Origin: Hellea sp.
GTDB taxonomy: Bacteria; Pseudomonadota; Alphaproteobacteria; Caulobacterales; Maricaulaceae
Assembly: GCA_020627655.1 (NCBI GenBank)
Contig: JAHDGM010000003.1
Coordinates: forward strand, 39,599-103,598
Reading direction: 5' to 3'
DNA: 64,000 nt
In this document: in pieces, positions 1 through 10,992 of the stretch
Layout of the letters: each line of letters begins with the position of its first letter
Position numbering within the stretch: the first letter of the stretch is position 1
The notes under the pieces: model-generated
Told to the model about the DNA's origin: nothing
Databases searched by the model: none
The model's input: only the letters and a program-made list of their open reading frames with translations
Program-made: the position numbers and the translations under genes

Positions 1-2513
1 GCCTGCTGTTCCATTTGAGCCTGTTGACGCTGAATCTGCACATTAATCAAAAGCCGGTTGATGGCCTGAGTCACACCTTCGCGTAGATCATTGAGCAATT
101 TATCAAACAAGGTGAAAGCTTCGGACTTGTATTCATTCAAAGGATCGCGCTGACCATAGCCGCGCAGTCCAATCACGGATTTTAAGGCATCAAGATGCTG
201 CAAATGCTCGCGCCAATTGGTATCAATAACCTGCAAAAGAACTTGTTTTTCCGCATTGCGATATTGATCCTGATCCACAGTCCCGGAAAGTTCATTGGCC
301 ATATTGTCCGCTGTGGACTTCAGGCGTGATAACATTTCCTCATCAGCAATGCCTTCTTCGGCGGCCCAGTCCTGAAACGGTAAATCCAGAAGCATCACTT
401 CGCGGGTTTTTTCTGATAAGCCCTCAATATCCCATTGCTCAGCAAAAGCTTTTTTAGGAACATAAGTTTCGATCAGATTTTCACAAACCTGATGACGGAA
501 GTCTTCAATCACATCGGACACATCATCATCACGCATAAACTCAAGGCGCTGCTCGAAAATTGTCTTGCGCTGATCATTCATGACATCATCATATTTCAGC
601 AGGTTTTTCCGGATGTCAAAATTACGCTGTTCGACTTTAACCTGAGCCCGTTCAACAGCCTTGGTCATAAAGCGATTGGTTAGGGTTTCGCCTTCTTCCC
701 ATCCCATTTTACCCATCATATTTTTCAAACGGTCACCACCGAAAATGCGCATTAGATCATCTTCGGTCGACAGATAGAATTTGGATCGGCCCGGATCACC
801 CTGACGACCTGTCCGGCCGCGTAGCTGATTATCAATGCGGCGGCTTTCATGGCGCTCTGTGCCTAGAACATAAAGTCCACCAGCATCCAATGCCTGCTGT
901 TTGAGCAGACCAATTTCTTCTTTGATCAAGCCTTCGATTTTTTTAGCTTCTGCCTCGGTCGCGCCTTCAGGCATTTCATTTTCGAGGCGCATTTCCAAAT
1001 TACCGCCGAGTTGAATATCCGTACCACGGCCCGCCATATTCGTCGCGATTGTAATGGCGCCGGGAACGCCGGCCTGAGATACAATTGAGGCTTCCTGTTC
1101 ATGATATCGTGCATTTAGAACTTTGTGTTCTATGCCCGCACCCTTGAGAGCCTCAGACAGGCTTTCAGATTTTTCAATGGAAACCGTACCCACGAGAACC
1201 GGCTGACCTTTGGCCTGACAGGTTTTGATTTCTTCAATAATGGCGCTGAACTTTTCACTCTCAGTCCGGTAAATCACATCATCTTCATCAATACGCTGAA
1301 TAGGGCGGTTGGTCGGAATTACCAAAACTTCAAGACCGTAAATATCATGGAACTCAGATGCTTCTGTTTCGGCAGTTCCAGTCATGCCGGACAGTTTGTC
1401 ATAGAGACGGAAATAATTTTGCAGAGTGACAGACGCCAGCGTGACATTTTCAGGTTTAATCTCGACTCGCTCTTTAGCTTCAATGGCTTGATGCAAACCC
1501 TCAGACAGACGACGCCCATCCATCATACGCCCGGTAAATTCATCAATCAGAACAACCTGACCATCTTTGACGATATAGTCTTTGTCCTGAATAAACAGCT
1601 TATGAGCTTTCAAAGCCTGATTGATATGGTGGACAATTGTAACGTTCTCGATGTCATAGAGACTGTCACCTTTTAAAAGCTCTTTTTCACGCAATATGCT
1701 TTCAATTTGTTCATTACCAGCTTCATTAAACGTGGCTGTCCGGGCTTTTTCATCCAGTTCATAGCCATCGTCGCTAATGTGCGGGATCATCGCGTCAATA
1801 GTGGTGTAAAATTCTGACTTATCATCAGTCGGGCCAGAAATGATCAGCGGCGTTCGAGCTTCATCAATCAGGATAGAGTCAATTTCATCAATAATGGCAT
1901 AGGCATGACTGCGCTGCAGCATTTCCTCCATTGAATATTTCATATTATCGCGCAGATAATCAAAACCAAATTCATTATTTGTTCCGTAAGTGATATCGCA
2001 CTCATAGGCTTCTTTACGGGCCGGGTTCCAAGGCTCGTGATCATTGATACAGCCAACAGTCAGGCCGAGAAAATTGTAAACCTTGCCCATCCACTCGGCA
2101 TCACGGCGCGCCAGATAGTCATTCACTGTTACGATATGCACGCCCCTGCCCGGAAGAGCATTAAGATAGGCGGCCAGAGTGGAAACCAGTGTCTTACCTT
2201 CACCAGTGCGCATTTCGGCGATTTCGCCCCGGTGCAGCGTAACGCCACCGATAAGCTGCACATCATAATGGCGCTGCTCTAAGGTTCGCTTGGCCGCTTC
2301 GCGAACAGTAGCAAAGGCTTCCGGTAAAAGATCATCCAGAGTCTCACCCTTTTCCAGACGATCCCTATATTCCTGGGTTTTCAGCTTTAAAGCATCATCC
2401 GTGAGCTTTTCAAACTCAGGCTCCAAGCCATTGATTTTAGCCACAAGCGGCCGCAGTTTTTTCAGTTTCCGGTCATTTTCAGTGCCGAAAATTTTCTTGG
2501 CTATGCCTAGCAT
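1..2513 (-). CDS. secA: Preprotein translocase subunit SecA (partial; C-terminal end lies beyond the left edge)
   Basis: Reverse-strand reading from ATG at 2513: [43 protein letters not shown]...[20 protein letters not shown]...[14 protein letters not shown]..., typical SecA motifs. Absent from the ORF track because it is open at the window edge. Confidence 0.97.
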   Translation of the reverse strand, partial: MLGIAKKIFGTENDRKLKKLRPLVAKINGLEPEFEKLTDDALKLKTQEYRDRLEKGETLDDLLPEAFATVREAAKRTLEQRHYDVQLIGGVTLHRGEIAEMRTGEGKTLVSTLAAYLNALPGRGVHIVTVNDYLARRDAEWMGKVYNFLGLTVGCINDHEPWNPARKEAYECDITYGTNNEFGFDYLRDNMKYSMEEMLQRSHAYAIIDEIDSILIDEARTPLIISGPTDDKSEFYTTIDAMIPHISDDGYELDEKARTATFNEAGNEQIESILREKELLKGDSLYDIENVTIVHHINQALKAHKLFIQDKDYIVKDGQVVLIDEFTGRMMDGRRLSEGLHQAIEAKERVEIKPENVTLASVTLQNYFRLYDKLSGMTGTAETEASEFHDIYGLEVLVIPTNRPIQRIDEDDVIYRTESEKFSAIIEEIKTCQAKGQPVLVGTVSIEKSESLSEALKGAGIEHKVLNARYHEQEASIVSQAGVPGAITIATNMAGRGTDIQLGGNLEMRLENEMPEGATEAEAKKIEGLIKEEIGLLKQQALDAGGLYVLGTERHESRRIDNQLRGRTGRQGDPGRSKFYLSTEDDLMRIFGGDRLKNMMGKMGWEEGETLTNRFMTKAVERAQVKVEQRNFDIRKNLLKYDDVMNDQRKTIFEQRLEFMRDDDVSDVIEDFRHQVCENLIETYVPKKAFAEQWDIEGLSEKTREVMLLDLPFQDWAAEEGIADEEMLSRLKSTADNMANELSGTVDQDQYRNAEKQVLLQVIDTNWREHLQHLDALKSVIGLRGYGQRDPLNEYKSEAFTLFDKLLNDLREGVTQAINRLLINVQIQRQQAQMEQQ

Positions 2514-2634
2514 GTAAACTCCTGGAACAGACGTATTGAGGCCTGTTATCTTATATTCTTGGGGGTGACTTAAGAACGATGGTGTCGTAAGTCAATAAAG
2601 GGGTGGAGCCCCTGACAGTATTTTATGACAAAGC

Positions 2635-3513
2635 GTGTGTTTCATGTCACAGCAAAATCCTCAAAATCGCGCCCGGATCATCCTGGCAGTCTGTCTGGCC
2701 GGGTTTCTGCTTTTAATCATGATAGCGCGCCTCAATTCGGCTGATAAGACCCCTGATATAGCTGACGGGAAAGGTGATTTCGCCCAAAATCCGGCAATTG
2801 TAACAGTCAATGGCTCTTCCATAACTGCAGAGCAATTGGAACTCGCGGCTAAGAGTCCTGATGCAGCGGGATTAGGTGATGAGACCGCAATTAAGAATTA
2901 TATCATTCAAAGGCGGCTTTTGTATCAAAAAGCCCTGGAATCGGGTCTTGAGACGCAGCCCGCCATACAAACCCGGTTATTGTCCGCCCGTGAAGACATC
3001 TTGTCAGATGCCATGATACAAAACCATGTATCTCAAGTGGTAACGGAGGAGGCTATAAAGGAATTTTACGACACCCAAACCGCTCAAAAACCACAAGAAT
3101 TACAAGTTAATGCCCGGCAAATCGTTGTTCCAGATGAAGCAATGGCCGCCGAAATTATACGACGGCTTAATGATGGTGACAGCTTTTCATCTCTGGCACT
3201 GGGCTTTTCAATCGACCGGGCGAGCCGGGAAAATGCCGGTGATCTTGGCTATGTCAGCCGCGATATGATGGATCCTGTATTAAGTAGTAAAATATTCAGC
3301 GCTGATAAAGGTGCATTACTATCCCCCGTTAAAACTGATCAGGGCTGGCATGTGATTGAAGTTTTGGACCAAAGGATCCTACCCGCGCCCAGTTTTGAAA
3401 GCCGAAAAGACGCCATAGAGGCACTTCTGACAGCCAAAGCCGTTGAAAATCTTTTAGAGGAATTGGAACAATCTGCCATTATAACCCATCACGAAACACC
3501 TTCTGACAAGTGA
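2635..3513 (+). CDS. Parvulin-type peptidyl-prolyl cis-trans isomerase / SurA-like periplasmic chaperone (start possibly 2644)
   Basis: N-terminal TM segment, then a rotamase-like region (VNARQIVVPDEAMAAEIIRRLNDGDSFSSLALGFSIDRASRENAGDLGYVSRDMM...GWHVIEVLDQR). Confidence 0.88.
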   Translation: MCFMSQQNPQNRARIILAVCLAGFLLLIMIARLNSADKTPDIADGKGDFAQNPAIVTVNGSSITAEQLELAAKSPDAAGLGDETAIKNYIIQRRLLYQKALESGLETQPAIQTRLLSAREDILSDAMIQNHVSQVVTEEAIKEFYDTQTAQKPQELQVNARQIVVPDEAMAAEIIRRLNDGDSFSSLALGFSIDRASRENAGDLGYVSRDMMDPVLSSKIFSADKGALLSPVKTDQGWHVIEVLDQRILPAPSFESRKDAIEALLTAKAVENLLEELEQSAIITHHETPSDK

Positions 3514-3520
3514 GTCCGAA

Positions 3521-4759
3521 ATGAGCCTCTCTCCCTTTGCACCAAAAACCTTTCCGGCCATGCCCGCAATCGCCGGATTTGATATGGCAACAGCTGAGAC
3601 CGGCATGCGCTATCAGAACCGGGACGATTTATGGATTTTGCGCGGTCAGCCGGGGACGCATGTGGCCGGTGTATTTACAAAAAACCTGATGCCCGGCGCA
3701 CCTGTCGATTGGTCCAGACGGGCACTCCTGACACCATTTGACCCCCAAATGGCCCGGCTGATTGTTGTAAATTCCGGCAATGCCAATGTCTTCACAGGAA
3801 CAGCCGGAGACAAGGCGACGCGTGAGACCGCCCAAGCCGCCGGGCGGCTTTATGATGTCAACCCTGAAGCTGTGATTCTGGCATCAACTGGCGTAATTGG
3901 TCAGCCACTTGATGCCGGAAAGATCACACAAATTATGCCGATTATGGTTCACCAAATGCATGCGGATATCTGGCATAGGGGCGCAAAAGCGATCATGACC
4001 ACAGATACATTTGCCAAAGGCGCCACGGCCCAAGCTGAAATTCACGGCGTACCGGTACGGGTCAATGGGATCGCAAAAGGCTCTGGCATGATCGCACCTG
4101 ATATGGCCACTATGCTTGGCTTTATCGCCACAGACGCCAGGATTGGCCAGGAAGCGCTACAAACCATTTTAACCGGTTTCACACAACTGACATTTAACGC
4201 CATTACCGTCGATAGCGATACATCCACATCTGATACGGTTATTCTCGCAGCTAGCGGTGCGGCGGATCATTCGACCATTATGGACGCTCATGATCCGGCT
4301 TTAAACGATTTTAAGAATGCTCTTCTCAAAGTGATGCTGGATCTTTCCCATCAAATCATCAAGGACGGTGAAGGCGCATCAAAGTTTATTACGGTCAATG
4401 TAAACGGTGCTGCCTCTGATGAAAGCGCCCGGGCTATTGCCATGAGTATAGCGAATTCACCTTTGGTAAAGACTGCAATCGCTGGCGAGGATGCTAATTG
4501 GGGCAGAATTGTCATGGCCGTAGGCAAGTCTGGTGAACCGGCTGATCGAGACAAGTTATCTGTCTGGATGGGGCCTCATTTACTGGCTAAAGCCGGGCAA
4601 TTATCGCCAGAATACCAGGAAGAAGACGGAGCCGCATATATGAAGAAAGATTATCTTGAAATCACAGTTGATATCGGGCTCGGCCACGGTTCTTATACAG
4701 CCTGGACCTGCGATTTAACCCACGGATATATCAATATTAATGCGGATTATCGCAGCTAA
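3521..4759 (+). CDS. argJ: Bifunctional glutamate N-acetyltransferase / amino-acid acetyltransferase ArgJ
   Basis: VVNSGNANVFTGTAGDKATRETAQ, KGSGMIAPDMATMLGFIATDA, GEGASKFITV, GEDANWGRIVMAVGKSGE motifs. Confidence 0.96.
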   Translation: MSLSPFAPKTFPAMPAIAGFDMATAETGMRYQNRDDLWILRGQPGTHVAGVFTKNLMPGAPVDWSRRALLTPFDPQMARLIVVNSGNANVFTGTAGDKATRETAQAAGRLYDVNPEAVILASTGVIGQPLDAGKITQIMPIMVHQMHADIWHRGAKAIMTTDTFAKGATAQAEIHGVPVRVNGIAKGSGMIAPDMATMLGFIATDARIGQEALQTILTGFTQLTFNAITVDSDTSTSDTVILAASGAADHSTIMDAHDPALNDFKNALLKVMLDLSHQIIKDGEGASKFITVNVNGAASDESARAIAMSIANSPLVKTAIAGEDANWGRIVMAVGKSGEPADRDKLSVWMGPHLLAKAGQLSPEYQEEDGAAYMKKDYLEITVDIGLGHGSYTAWTCDLTHGYININADYRS

Positions 4760-4814
4760 GCCATTAATGAATATTAACTCTATCTCTTATCAGCAAATTA
4801 AGGTCTGAACACTA

Positions 4815-5240
4815 ATGTCGAAAAAGGTATTACTGGTTGTCGCCTGCGCGTTGATCGACACAGATGGACGCATCTTACTGGCGCAACGACCAAAAGGTAA
4901 GCCTCAAGCCGGAAAGTGGGAATTTCCCGGCGGGAAGATGGAGATGGATGAAAGGCCGGAAGCGGCCATAGTCAGAGAACTCCGGGAAGAACTTGGGATA
5001 GAGCCGTGTGAACGGTGCCTTCAACCTTTTTCCTTCGTTTCTCATGATTATGGTGATTTTCACCTTTTAATGCCGCTATATCTCTGTCGACAGTGGGACG
5101 GCTTTCCGCGCCCGCTGGAAGGGCAGGCGATCAAATGGGTTTTTCCTGATCGACTGACAGAGCTGGATTTGGCCGATGCAGATATTGCACTGGCTCAAGA
5201 AATTAGGGATCGGCTTCAACAGGGTCGAAGGTTCGAATGA
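4815..5240 (+). CDS. mutT: MutT/Nudix hydrolase (8-oxo-dGTP diphosphatase)
   Basis: Nudix box-like GKMEMDERPEAAIVRELREELGIE; KWEFPGGK. Confidence 0.92.
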   Translation: MSKKVLLVVACALIDTDGRILLAQRPKGKPQAGKWEFPGGKMEMDERPEAAIVRELREELGIEPCERCLQPFSFVSHDYGDFHLLMPLYLCRQWDGFPRPLEGQAIKWVFPDRLTELDLADADIALAQEIRDRLQQGRRFE

Positions 5241-5437
5241 AACAAATTAGGGACTCAAGTTTGAAGAAACTTTGCCGCGCTTACCTGAGCAATGAGTCGG
5301 GCGCGACTGCTATTGAATATGCCCTTATCGCTGCCTTAATTGGCGTTGGTATCATTGGCGGCCTCAATGTCTTTAGTGGATCTTCAGAGAGTTCATGGAA
5401 CGGATTAGCCACTAAGGTTGATGATGCCTTCTCTTAA
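5237..5437 (+). CDS. Flp/Fap-family type IVb pilin
   Basis: 66 aa with ESGATAIEYALIAALIGVGIIGGL prepilin motif; start overlaps mutT stop (ATGA). Confidence 0.88.
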   Translation: MKQIRDSSLKKLCRAYLSNESGATAIEYALIAALIGVGIIGGLNVFSGSSESSWNGLATKVDDAFS

Positions 5438-5440
5438 GAA

Positions 5441-6292
5441 CTAGGTTCTATCTTGTTTGATTTGCCGTAATGCGTGTGAAAGCCGGGTTTTCGCACTGCC
5501 AGGTTTTAATGGTTTCTGCTGACTTTCATGAGGCTTCCATGCAGTCATCCACAAAATTTCCAAGGCCGCTTTAAACCGTCCGCCGTCATCTCTTTCCGTA
5601 TAGTTAGCTATTACATTTTCAAAAAAATCACGGCCTTCATAGCGCGGACTATAGGCTGACAAATTATTGACCTCCCCAATATCTCGAAGATCAGATACTA
5701 ACGTTTCAAGTAACTTATAACTCACTGTAAAACCATCCCGATCAATAACAGGTAAAGCCAAGCCCGCGGCGCGTAACAGACCCGCAGCTTGCTGCACATC
5801 AATCATGGGGGCAATTCGCGGAATTATGCCCCCATACCGCTTCTGATCCGCCGCAAAGCAGGCCCGGCGCAAGGCAAGCAGGCTTTCCCCGCCCAGTAAA
5901 GCCGATAAAAACAACCCATCGGGCTGTAAGATCCGGCGGGCCTCTGTCACCGCTTGGGGGACTCTATCGAGACTTTGCAAGACCAGCGCAGATATGATCA
6001 AATCAGGCTTCAAGCTATCGGCAAAGGATTGAGGCCAGTCTGTAAAGCTCACAATCGACTTAGGGGTTTTGGACGCTGGCAGTTTTTTTAACAACATCTT
6101 TTCAAAAACCGGCAACCCGATAATGACAGCGCTTTCAAACTGTCGATTTATATCCATAATTCGTTCAGCAGCATCTTCGGCGCAGCGCTCCAACAGAAAA
6201 GAACGATCACGACGCAGGGCCCGTTCACGGCGCAATTGGCGCAGTGCCGGATTAAAGATTTGCGGTTGGCTAGGCTTTTGTCCCATAATCAC
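5441..6292 (-). CDS. SAM-dependent methyltransferase (NDUFAF5/BioC-like)
   Basis: IFNPALRQLRRERALRR N-terminus and class-I MTase-like LISALVLQSLDRVPQAVTEARRILQPDGLFLSALLGGESL. Confidence 0.8.
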   Translation of the reverse strand: MIMGQKPSQPQIFNPALRQLRRERALRRDRSFLLERCAEDAAERIMDINRQFESAVIIGLPVFEKMLLKKLPASKTPKSIVSFTDWPQSFADSLKPDLIISALVLQSLDRVPQAVTEARRILQPDGLFLSALLGGESLLALRRACFAADQKRYGGIIPRIAPMIDVQQAAGLLRAAGLALPVIDRDGFTVSYKLLETLVSDLRDIGEVNNLSAYSPRYEGRDFFENVIANYTERDDGGRFKAALEILWMTAWKPHESQQKPLKPGSAKTRLSHALRQIKQDRT

Positions 6293-6297
6293 AGCTA

Positions 6298-7057
6298 TAT
6301 GACATATGCTGCAAAAATAAAGCCGCTAGAAGAATGGGTCTTAAAGATAAAGCGCATAGGCGCAGCGGCGCTGGATATTATTTTCCCCAGAGACCTTCAG
6401 CATTCAAACAAAGCAGAAGATTGGACCTCGGTAACATATCTGGATAATCCATGCTGCGAGACGTGCGGGTTTCCATTTGAATATGACCAAGGGCCACAAG
6501 CACTTTGCGCAAAATGTATCGTTCAAAAACCCGTTTTTGATAAGGCCCGGGCTGCTTTTGTTTATAACGAAAAAAGCCGAGGGTATATTTTAGCCTTCAA
6601 ACATGGCGGACGGACAGAATATCTTGATATGTTTGCCAGGCAGTTACAACGCGCCGGACGAGAGTTTTGGCCTGACACAGATTATATAATACCTGTACCA
6701 CTTCACCCCAGACGCCTGTTGAAGCGGAAATTTAATCAAGCTGCCCTCCTTGCGCGGCGGACAGCCCGTTATGTTGCCATTCAATACTGTGTCGACATAT
6801 TGGTTCGCCGAAGAAAAACAGAATCGCAAGGCGCGCAAACCTATAAAGGACGATTTAGAAATGTCCGCGGCGCGTTTTCAATCTCTGATAACGCAAAATC
6901 TAAAATTCGAAACAAAACTATCGTTTTAATAGATGATGTGATGACAACCGGAGCAACCCTTGAAGCCTGCACGCGAACCTTGAAACGTGCAGGCGCCGCT
7001 AAAGTTTATGTTCTGTGCCTTGCCCGGGTTGTCAGAGAACAGGAAATCCCTACATAG
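6298..7057 (+). CDS. ComF family protein (phosphoribosyltransferase-like)
   Basis: Zinc-ribbon CCETCGFPF...CAKC, then PRTase motif KTIVLIDDVMTTGATLEACTRTLKRAGAAKVYVLCLAR. Start chosen at internal ATG 6298 (track ORF 6236..7057). Confidence 0.88.
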
Positions 7058-7074
7058 GGCACAAGGAGACCATA

Positions 7075-7332
7075 ATGCCCAAAGTTGAAATGTATACCAA
7101 AGCCATGTGCCCCTACTGTATCCGGGCCAAGCACCTTTTAAAATCTAAAGGCGTCAAGATTATTGATATTCCGGCATGGATGGACAGTAATAAGCGGGCT
7201 GAAATGCGAGAGCGCTCTGGCGGTCGGAACACTTTCCCTCAGATATTTATTAACGGGGAACATATCGGTGGGTGTGATGACCTGCACGCGCTAGATGCTG
7301 CCGGCGGACTTGATCCGCTACTCACCGCATAA
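7075..7332 (+). CDS. grxC: Glutaredoxin 3
   Basis: VEMYTKAMCPYCIRAKHLLKSKG...GRNTFPQIFINGEHIGGCDDLHALDAAGGLDPLL. Confidence 0.94.
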   Translation: MPKVEMYTKAMCPYCIRAKHLLKSKGVKIIDIPAWMDSNKRAEMRERSGGRNTFPQIFINGEHIGGCDDLHALDAAGGLDPLLTA

Positions 7333-7337
7333 GTTCA

Positions 7338-8150
7338 ATGCGCACGGCCTGTATTCAAATGCGTAGCGGCGTGGATATGGCTGCTAATATTAAAGAAGCC
7401 AGCGCCTTGATCCGCAAAGCTGCCGGAGGCGGAGCTAAGCTCATAGCCACCCCTGAGATGACGCATGTATTGCAGCGCTCATCAAAACATCTCTTCGCGT
7501 CTATTTATACGCAAGATCAAGACCCGGGTGTTATGGCCTTCAGCCGTCTGGCAAAGGAGCTGAATGTTCACCTATTAATTGGCTCACTTGCCATAAAAAC
7601 AGGTTCTGACCGCGCCGCAAATCGAAGTTTTTTGTTTGGTCACGATGGGCACATTATAGCCCATTACGACAAAATTCATCTCTTTGATGTGCAAGTTTCA
7701 CCAGAAGAAGTCTGGAAAGAATCGCGTATTTATGACGCTGGGGACCGCGCCGTCATGGCCAATATTCCCGACGCTAAAATTGGTATGTCCATTTGTTATG
7801 ATTTGCGTTTTCCAAATCTATACAGGCATTACGCTCAAAGCGGAGCAGACATTCTTATGATTCCCGCAGCCTTTACCAGGGTTACAGGGCTGGCCCATTG
7901 GCACAGCCTGTTACGCGCACGCGCCATCGAAACAGGTTGTTATGTCATGGCACCGGCACAAGGCGGACAGCATGCCGACGGCCGTGAAACATATGGACAT
8001 TCATTGATTGTCAATCCTTGGGGTGAGATCATTGCAGAATGTCCTGATAATGAGCCAGGTATTATATACGCTGAACTTAACATGAAGGCCGTTCAAGATG
8101 TCCGGCGGAAAATCCCGGCGTGGAATCATAATCCGGTCTATCAAACATGA
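7338..8150 (+). CDS. Carbon-nitrogen hydrolase family protein (Nit1-like)
   Basis: ATPEMTHVL, HYDKIHLFDV, GMSICYDLRFPNLYR motifs with Glu-Lys-Cys arrangement. Confidence 0.92.
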   Translation: MRTACIQMRSGVDMAANIKEASALIRKAAGGGAKLIATPEMTHVLQRSSKHLFASIYTQDQDPGVMAFSRLAKELNVHLLIGSLAIKTGSDRAANRSFLFGHDGHIIAHYDKIHLFDVQVSPEEVWKESRIYDAGDRAVMANIPDAKIGMSICYDLRFPNLYRHYAQSGADILMIPAAFTRVTGLAHWHSLLRARAIETGCYVMAPAQGGQHADGRETYGHSLIVNPWGEIIAECPDNEPGIIYAELNMKAVQDVRRKIPAWNHNPVYQT

Positions 8151-8587
8151 TCAAATACACACTCATATGTGATCAGGATCATGAATTTGAAATTTGGTTT
8201 TCAAAGTCCTCTGATTTTGATGATCAAGCCCCTAAGGGTCTTATTGAATGTCCTTATTGCGGCTCGGTAAGTATCGAAAAGGCGATCATGGCACCGAATG
8301 TTGCAACCTCACGTAAAAAAGAAGCGGCCGCCGCCAAACGGGCCAAGGCCATGTCAATGATGAATGCCGCCGCTGATAAAATTCGGCGCGAGATTGAAAG
8401 CAATTGCGACTATGTAGGCGATCAGTTCACAGATGAAGCGCGCGCGATACATTACGGCGAAAAACCTAAGCGCGCCATTTACGGTGAAGCAACCCCTGAA
8501 CAGGCTGCTGAACTCCACAATGAAGGGGTTGGTATCGCCCCATTACCCGATGTAATCGCCCCGAAACCTAAATCCAAGAAAAACTAA
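8147..8587 (+). CDS. DUF1178 family protein
   Basis: MIKYTLICDQDHEFEIWFSKSSDFDDQ...IECPYCGSVSIEKAIMAP, characteristic of DUF1178. Confidence 0.85.
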   Translation: MIKYTLICDQDHEFEIWFSKSSDFDDQAPKGLIECPYCGSVSIEKAIMAPNVATSRKKEAAAAKRAKAMSMMNAAADKIRREIESNCDYVGDQFTDEARAIHYGEKPKRAIYGEATPEQAAELHNEGVGIAPLPDVIAPKPKSKKN

Positions 8588-8660
8588 CAGCTTTATTAAA
8601 TTACGGTCACTCATATATTCGAGTAAGTTTTCAGTAAGCTTTGGCGTGTAATTTCGCCTT

Positions 8661-9566
8661 ATGAAAAATTTAACCATAATTATCGCGGGACTTGCCGCCC
8701 TTTCTTCAGCAGGTTGCGCCATCACGACAGCTGGCGTCAAAAAGGGGGATGAACGGAATTTCGCCCGTTCCGTCAATGATGTCAGTGCAGGACGCGCTAT
8801 CAAGTCGCGCATGACCCGGGCCTATGACTTCGACCTTGATAAAGTGGACGTTGAAGTAGCCGAGGGTATAGCCGTCTTAACCGGCAGCGTCCCGACCAAT
8901 GAGGATAAAATTGAGGCCGAACGCATTGCCTGGAGCGCGCCGCATGTCGATAAAGTCGGTAATGAAATTCAGCTCAATTCCAAAACCGGTTTAGTCCGCA
9001 GTTCCAAAGACACAGTTTTAAGCACTTCAATCAAATCACGCTTGATCGCCGAAAAACATGTGAAAGCCCGTAATGTCAATATCGAAACCCATAACGGCGT
9101 CGTTTATCTGATGGGCGTAGCAAGAGATCAGGCTGAACTGGAGCGTATCACCTACCTTGCCAGTACAACTAAAGGGGCCAAAGAGGTTATATCATATATC
9201 AAAATTTCGGGTCAGCCTGTCATCAGCAATGCCCGTTATGCATCAGGGCCAAGCGCTATCAGTACGCCGGAATCTTTCGGCTCCGCGCCTTTACAAATGG
9301 ATCCCAATATTCCGCGGCTACCGGCACCCGGTCAGCGGTCTTTACCAGATAGTCTATCTACTACACCGCAGCTGGATTCCGGTTCTGAATCATTTTATCG
9401 CGACCCACACACAGGCGAGCGAATTATCCTGCCGCCCGGCACTAAAACTATCCCGTACGATCCAAGCGGCACTTCAAGCCTTGGCGCTCCCAAGGTTGGC
9501 GATGCGCCTTATTATATCGATCCATCAAACGGCGAAAAAGTTCAAATCATCTGGACTGGTGAATAG
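8661..9566 (+). CDS. BON domain-containing lipoprotein
   Basis: Lipobox LSSAGC, two BON-like repeats (VEVAEGIAVLTGSVPTNEDKIEAERIAW..., VNIETHNGVVYLMGVARDQAELERITYLA). Confidence 0.85.
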   Translation: MKNLTIIIAGLAALSSAGCAITTAGVKKGDERNFARSVNDVSAGRAIKSRMTRAYDFDLDKVDVEVAEGIAVLTGSVPTNEDKIEAERIAWSAPHVDKVGNEIQLNSKTGLVRSSKDTVLSTSIKSRLIAEKHVKARNVNIETHNGVVYLMGVARDQAELERITYLASTTKGAKEVISYIKISGQPVISNARYASGPSAISTPESFGSAPLQMDPNIPRLPAPGQRSLPDSLSTTPQLDSGSESFYRDPHTGERIILPPGTKTIPYDPSGTSSLGAPKVGDAPYYIDPSNGEKVQIIWTGE

Positions 9567-9754
9567 ATAAATCCAATCTTTACACGTATAAATTTATGTC
9601 TTGAAACAAGACACGGTTACGATTATTAATTTTGTATAAGTCGCAATGCGTTTTGTGTAGAGAAAACTCTATAGTTTTTACTATTTGAACCTAAGTTCGC
9701 ACGCATGATAGGCTTCCAAAGAAACATAAAAATGTCAGACTGTAAGTTTGGCTC

Positions 9755-9796
9755 GCCCCACTTCACATCGCGCCCCGTGGAGTGGGGCAACTTTTA
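9755..9796. terminator. Candidate terminator hairpin between convergent genes
   Basis: GCCCCACT (9755-9762) pairs with AGTGGGGC (9781-9788), followed by AACTTTT. Confidence 0.4.
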
Positions 9797-9823
9797 ATCG
9801 AGGCACAAACCCAAAATAAAAAC

Positions 9824-10171
9824 TTACAATATCCACACGCTTTGAGATAATTCAGTCCAGCCAATCGTCATTTGATCTCCTGACATTATTACGGGGCGTT
9901 TCATCAGAGTGGGATTTACCCGCAATAAATCAAATGCTTTAGAATTTGTGATATCCGTTTTATCCTCATCATTTAAACCGCGCCATGTGGTCGAGCGGCG
10001 ATTGAGAACAACTTCCCAGCCCTGCTCAGCTAAAACAGATTGCAGAACATCATCCGGCATACCATCAGCACGAACATCGACTAGGGTTAGATCGTGCCCT
10101 GCCGCTCTTAAGGCCTTGACCGCCTTGCGGCATGTATCGCAGCTTTTCAAGTGATAGACTGTGAGTTTCAT
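9824..10171 (-). CDS. ArsC/Spx-family (arsenate reductase-like) protein
   Basis: MKLTVYHLKSCDTCRKAVKALRAAGHDLTLVDVR..., NRRSTTWRGL, LMKRPVI. Confidence 0.88.
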   Translation of the reverse strand: MKLTVYHLKSCDTCRKAVKALRAAGHDLTLVDVRADGMPDDVLQSVLAEQGWEVVLNRRSTTWRGLNDEDKTDITNSKAFDLLRVNPTLMKRPVIMSGDQMTIGWTELSQSVWIL

Positions 10172-10992
10172 ATATGGCTTTCCATAAATTCAGCCATAGA
10201 CGTATAAACGGCTTCTCTTGTGACATCATTATGAATTTCATGTTCACAATTTTCAAACGGTATAAACGTACAATTTTGAGCTTTCGCAGCAAACGCCTCT
10301 GATGCCTTAAACGACGTTAACTGGTCTTTTCGGGCATGCATAAGTAAAAGCGGCCAATGCCACTGGCTTGCCTGTTCGGAAACCCATGCCCCACCATCTA
10401 TAATATCTATACCCAGCCCGGTTCCAAGTTTGTCGTGATTGAGCGGATCGTCTTCATATTCTTTTTGGGCCTCAAGACGGGAATTGACTTTATCGCCATC
10501 AATTTTTTGCGGCATGGTTGCATTAGGCATCAACCCTCGAACTCGCTTTATAAAACCAAAGAGAAGCTTTGGTACAGGAATAGCTGATTCAATTAATGGA
10601 GCCGAACTAATAACCCCCGCTATATTATCAGGCTTTCGGGATAACATATAGTTCAACACAAGCCCTCCCCCCATAGAATGCCCATAAAGAAATGTGGGGT
10701 TTTTGGGTGCAATTTCTTCAGCCGCAGTCATCAACATGTCCACGTCTGCCCGTAAAATTTCATAATCACGGCAAACACCCCATTTACCTTCTGATCGACC
10801 ATGTCCTGTCAGATCAGCTGTTATACTTGCAAAACCATGTGCCCCGAAGTGGTTCATCATGTTTTCATATCGTTGACAGTGCTCGCCAAAACCATGAACA
10901 ATGATCATAACCGCTTTTGCATTATGCGGGACATTCATCAGCCCATGACGTTTTTGTCCGGTAACAGGATTTTTTAATTCAAGAGTATTCAT
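10168..10992 (-). CDS. Alpha/beta hydrolase (monoacylglycerol lipase-like)
   Basis: GFGEHCQRYENM, YGHSMGGGLVLNYML, TADLTGHGRSEG. Confidence 0.88.
   Translation of the reverse strand: MNTLELKNPVTGQKRHGLMNVPHNAKAVMIIVHGFGEHCQRYENMMNHFGAHGFASITADLTGHGRSEGKWGVCRDYEILRADVDMLMTAAEEIAPKNPTFLYGHSMGGGLVLNYMLSRKPDNIAGVISSAPLIESAIPVPKLLFGFIKRVRGLMPNATMPQKIDGDKVNSRLEAQKEYEDDPLNHDKLGTGLGIDIIDGGAWVSEQASQWHWPLLLMHARKDQLTSFKASEAFAAKAQNCTFIPFENCEHEIHNDVTREAVYTSMAEFMESHI

Noticed and set aside
435-2517. Several + strand and short ORFs (435..683, 1125..1676, 2037..2282, 2290..2517) as genes
   Set aside because: All lie antisense to the clear secA frame, with no recognisable protein features.
9157-9570. 137-aa overlapping ORF inside the BON lipoprotein gene
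   Set aside because: Alternate-frame shadow ORF within a well-supported CDS.
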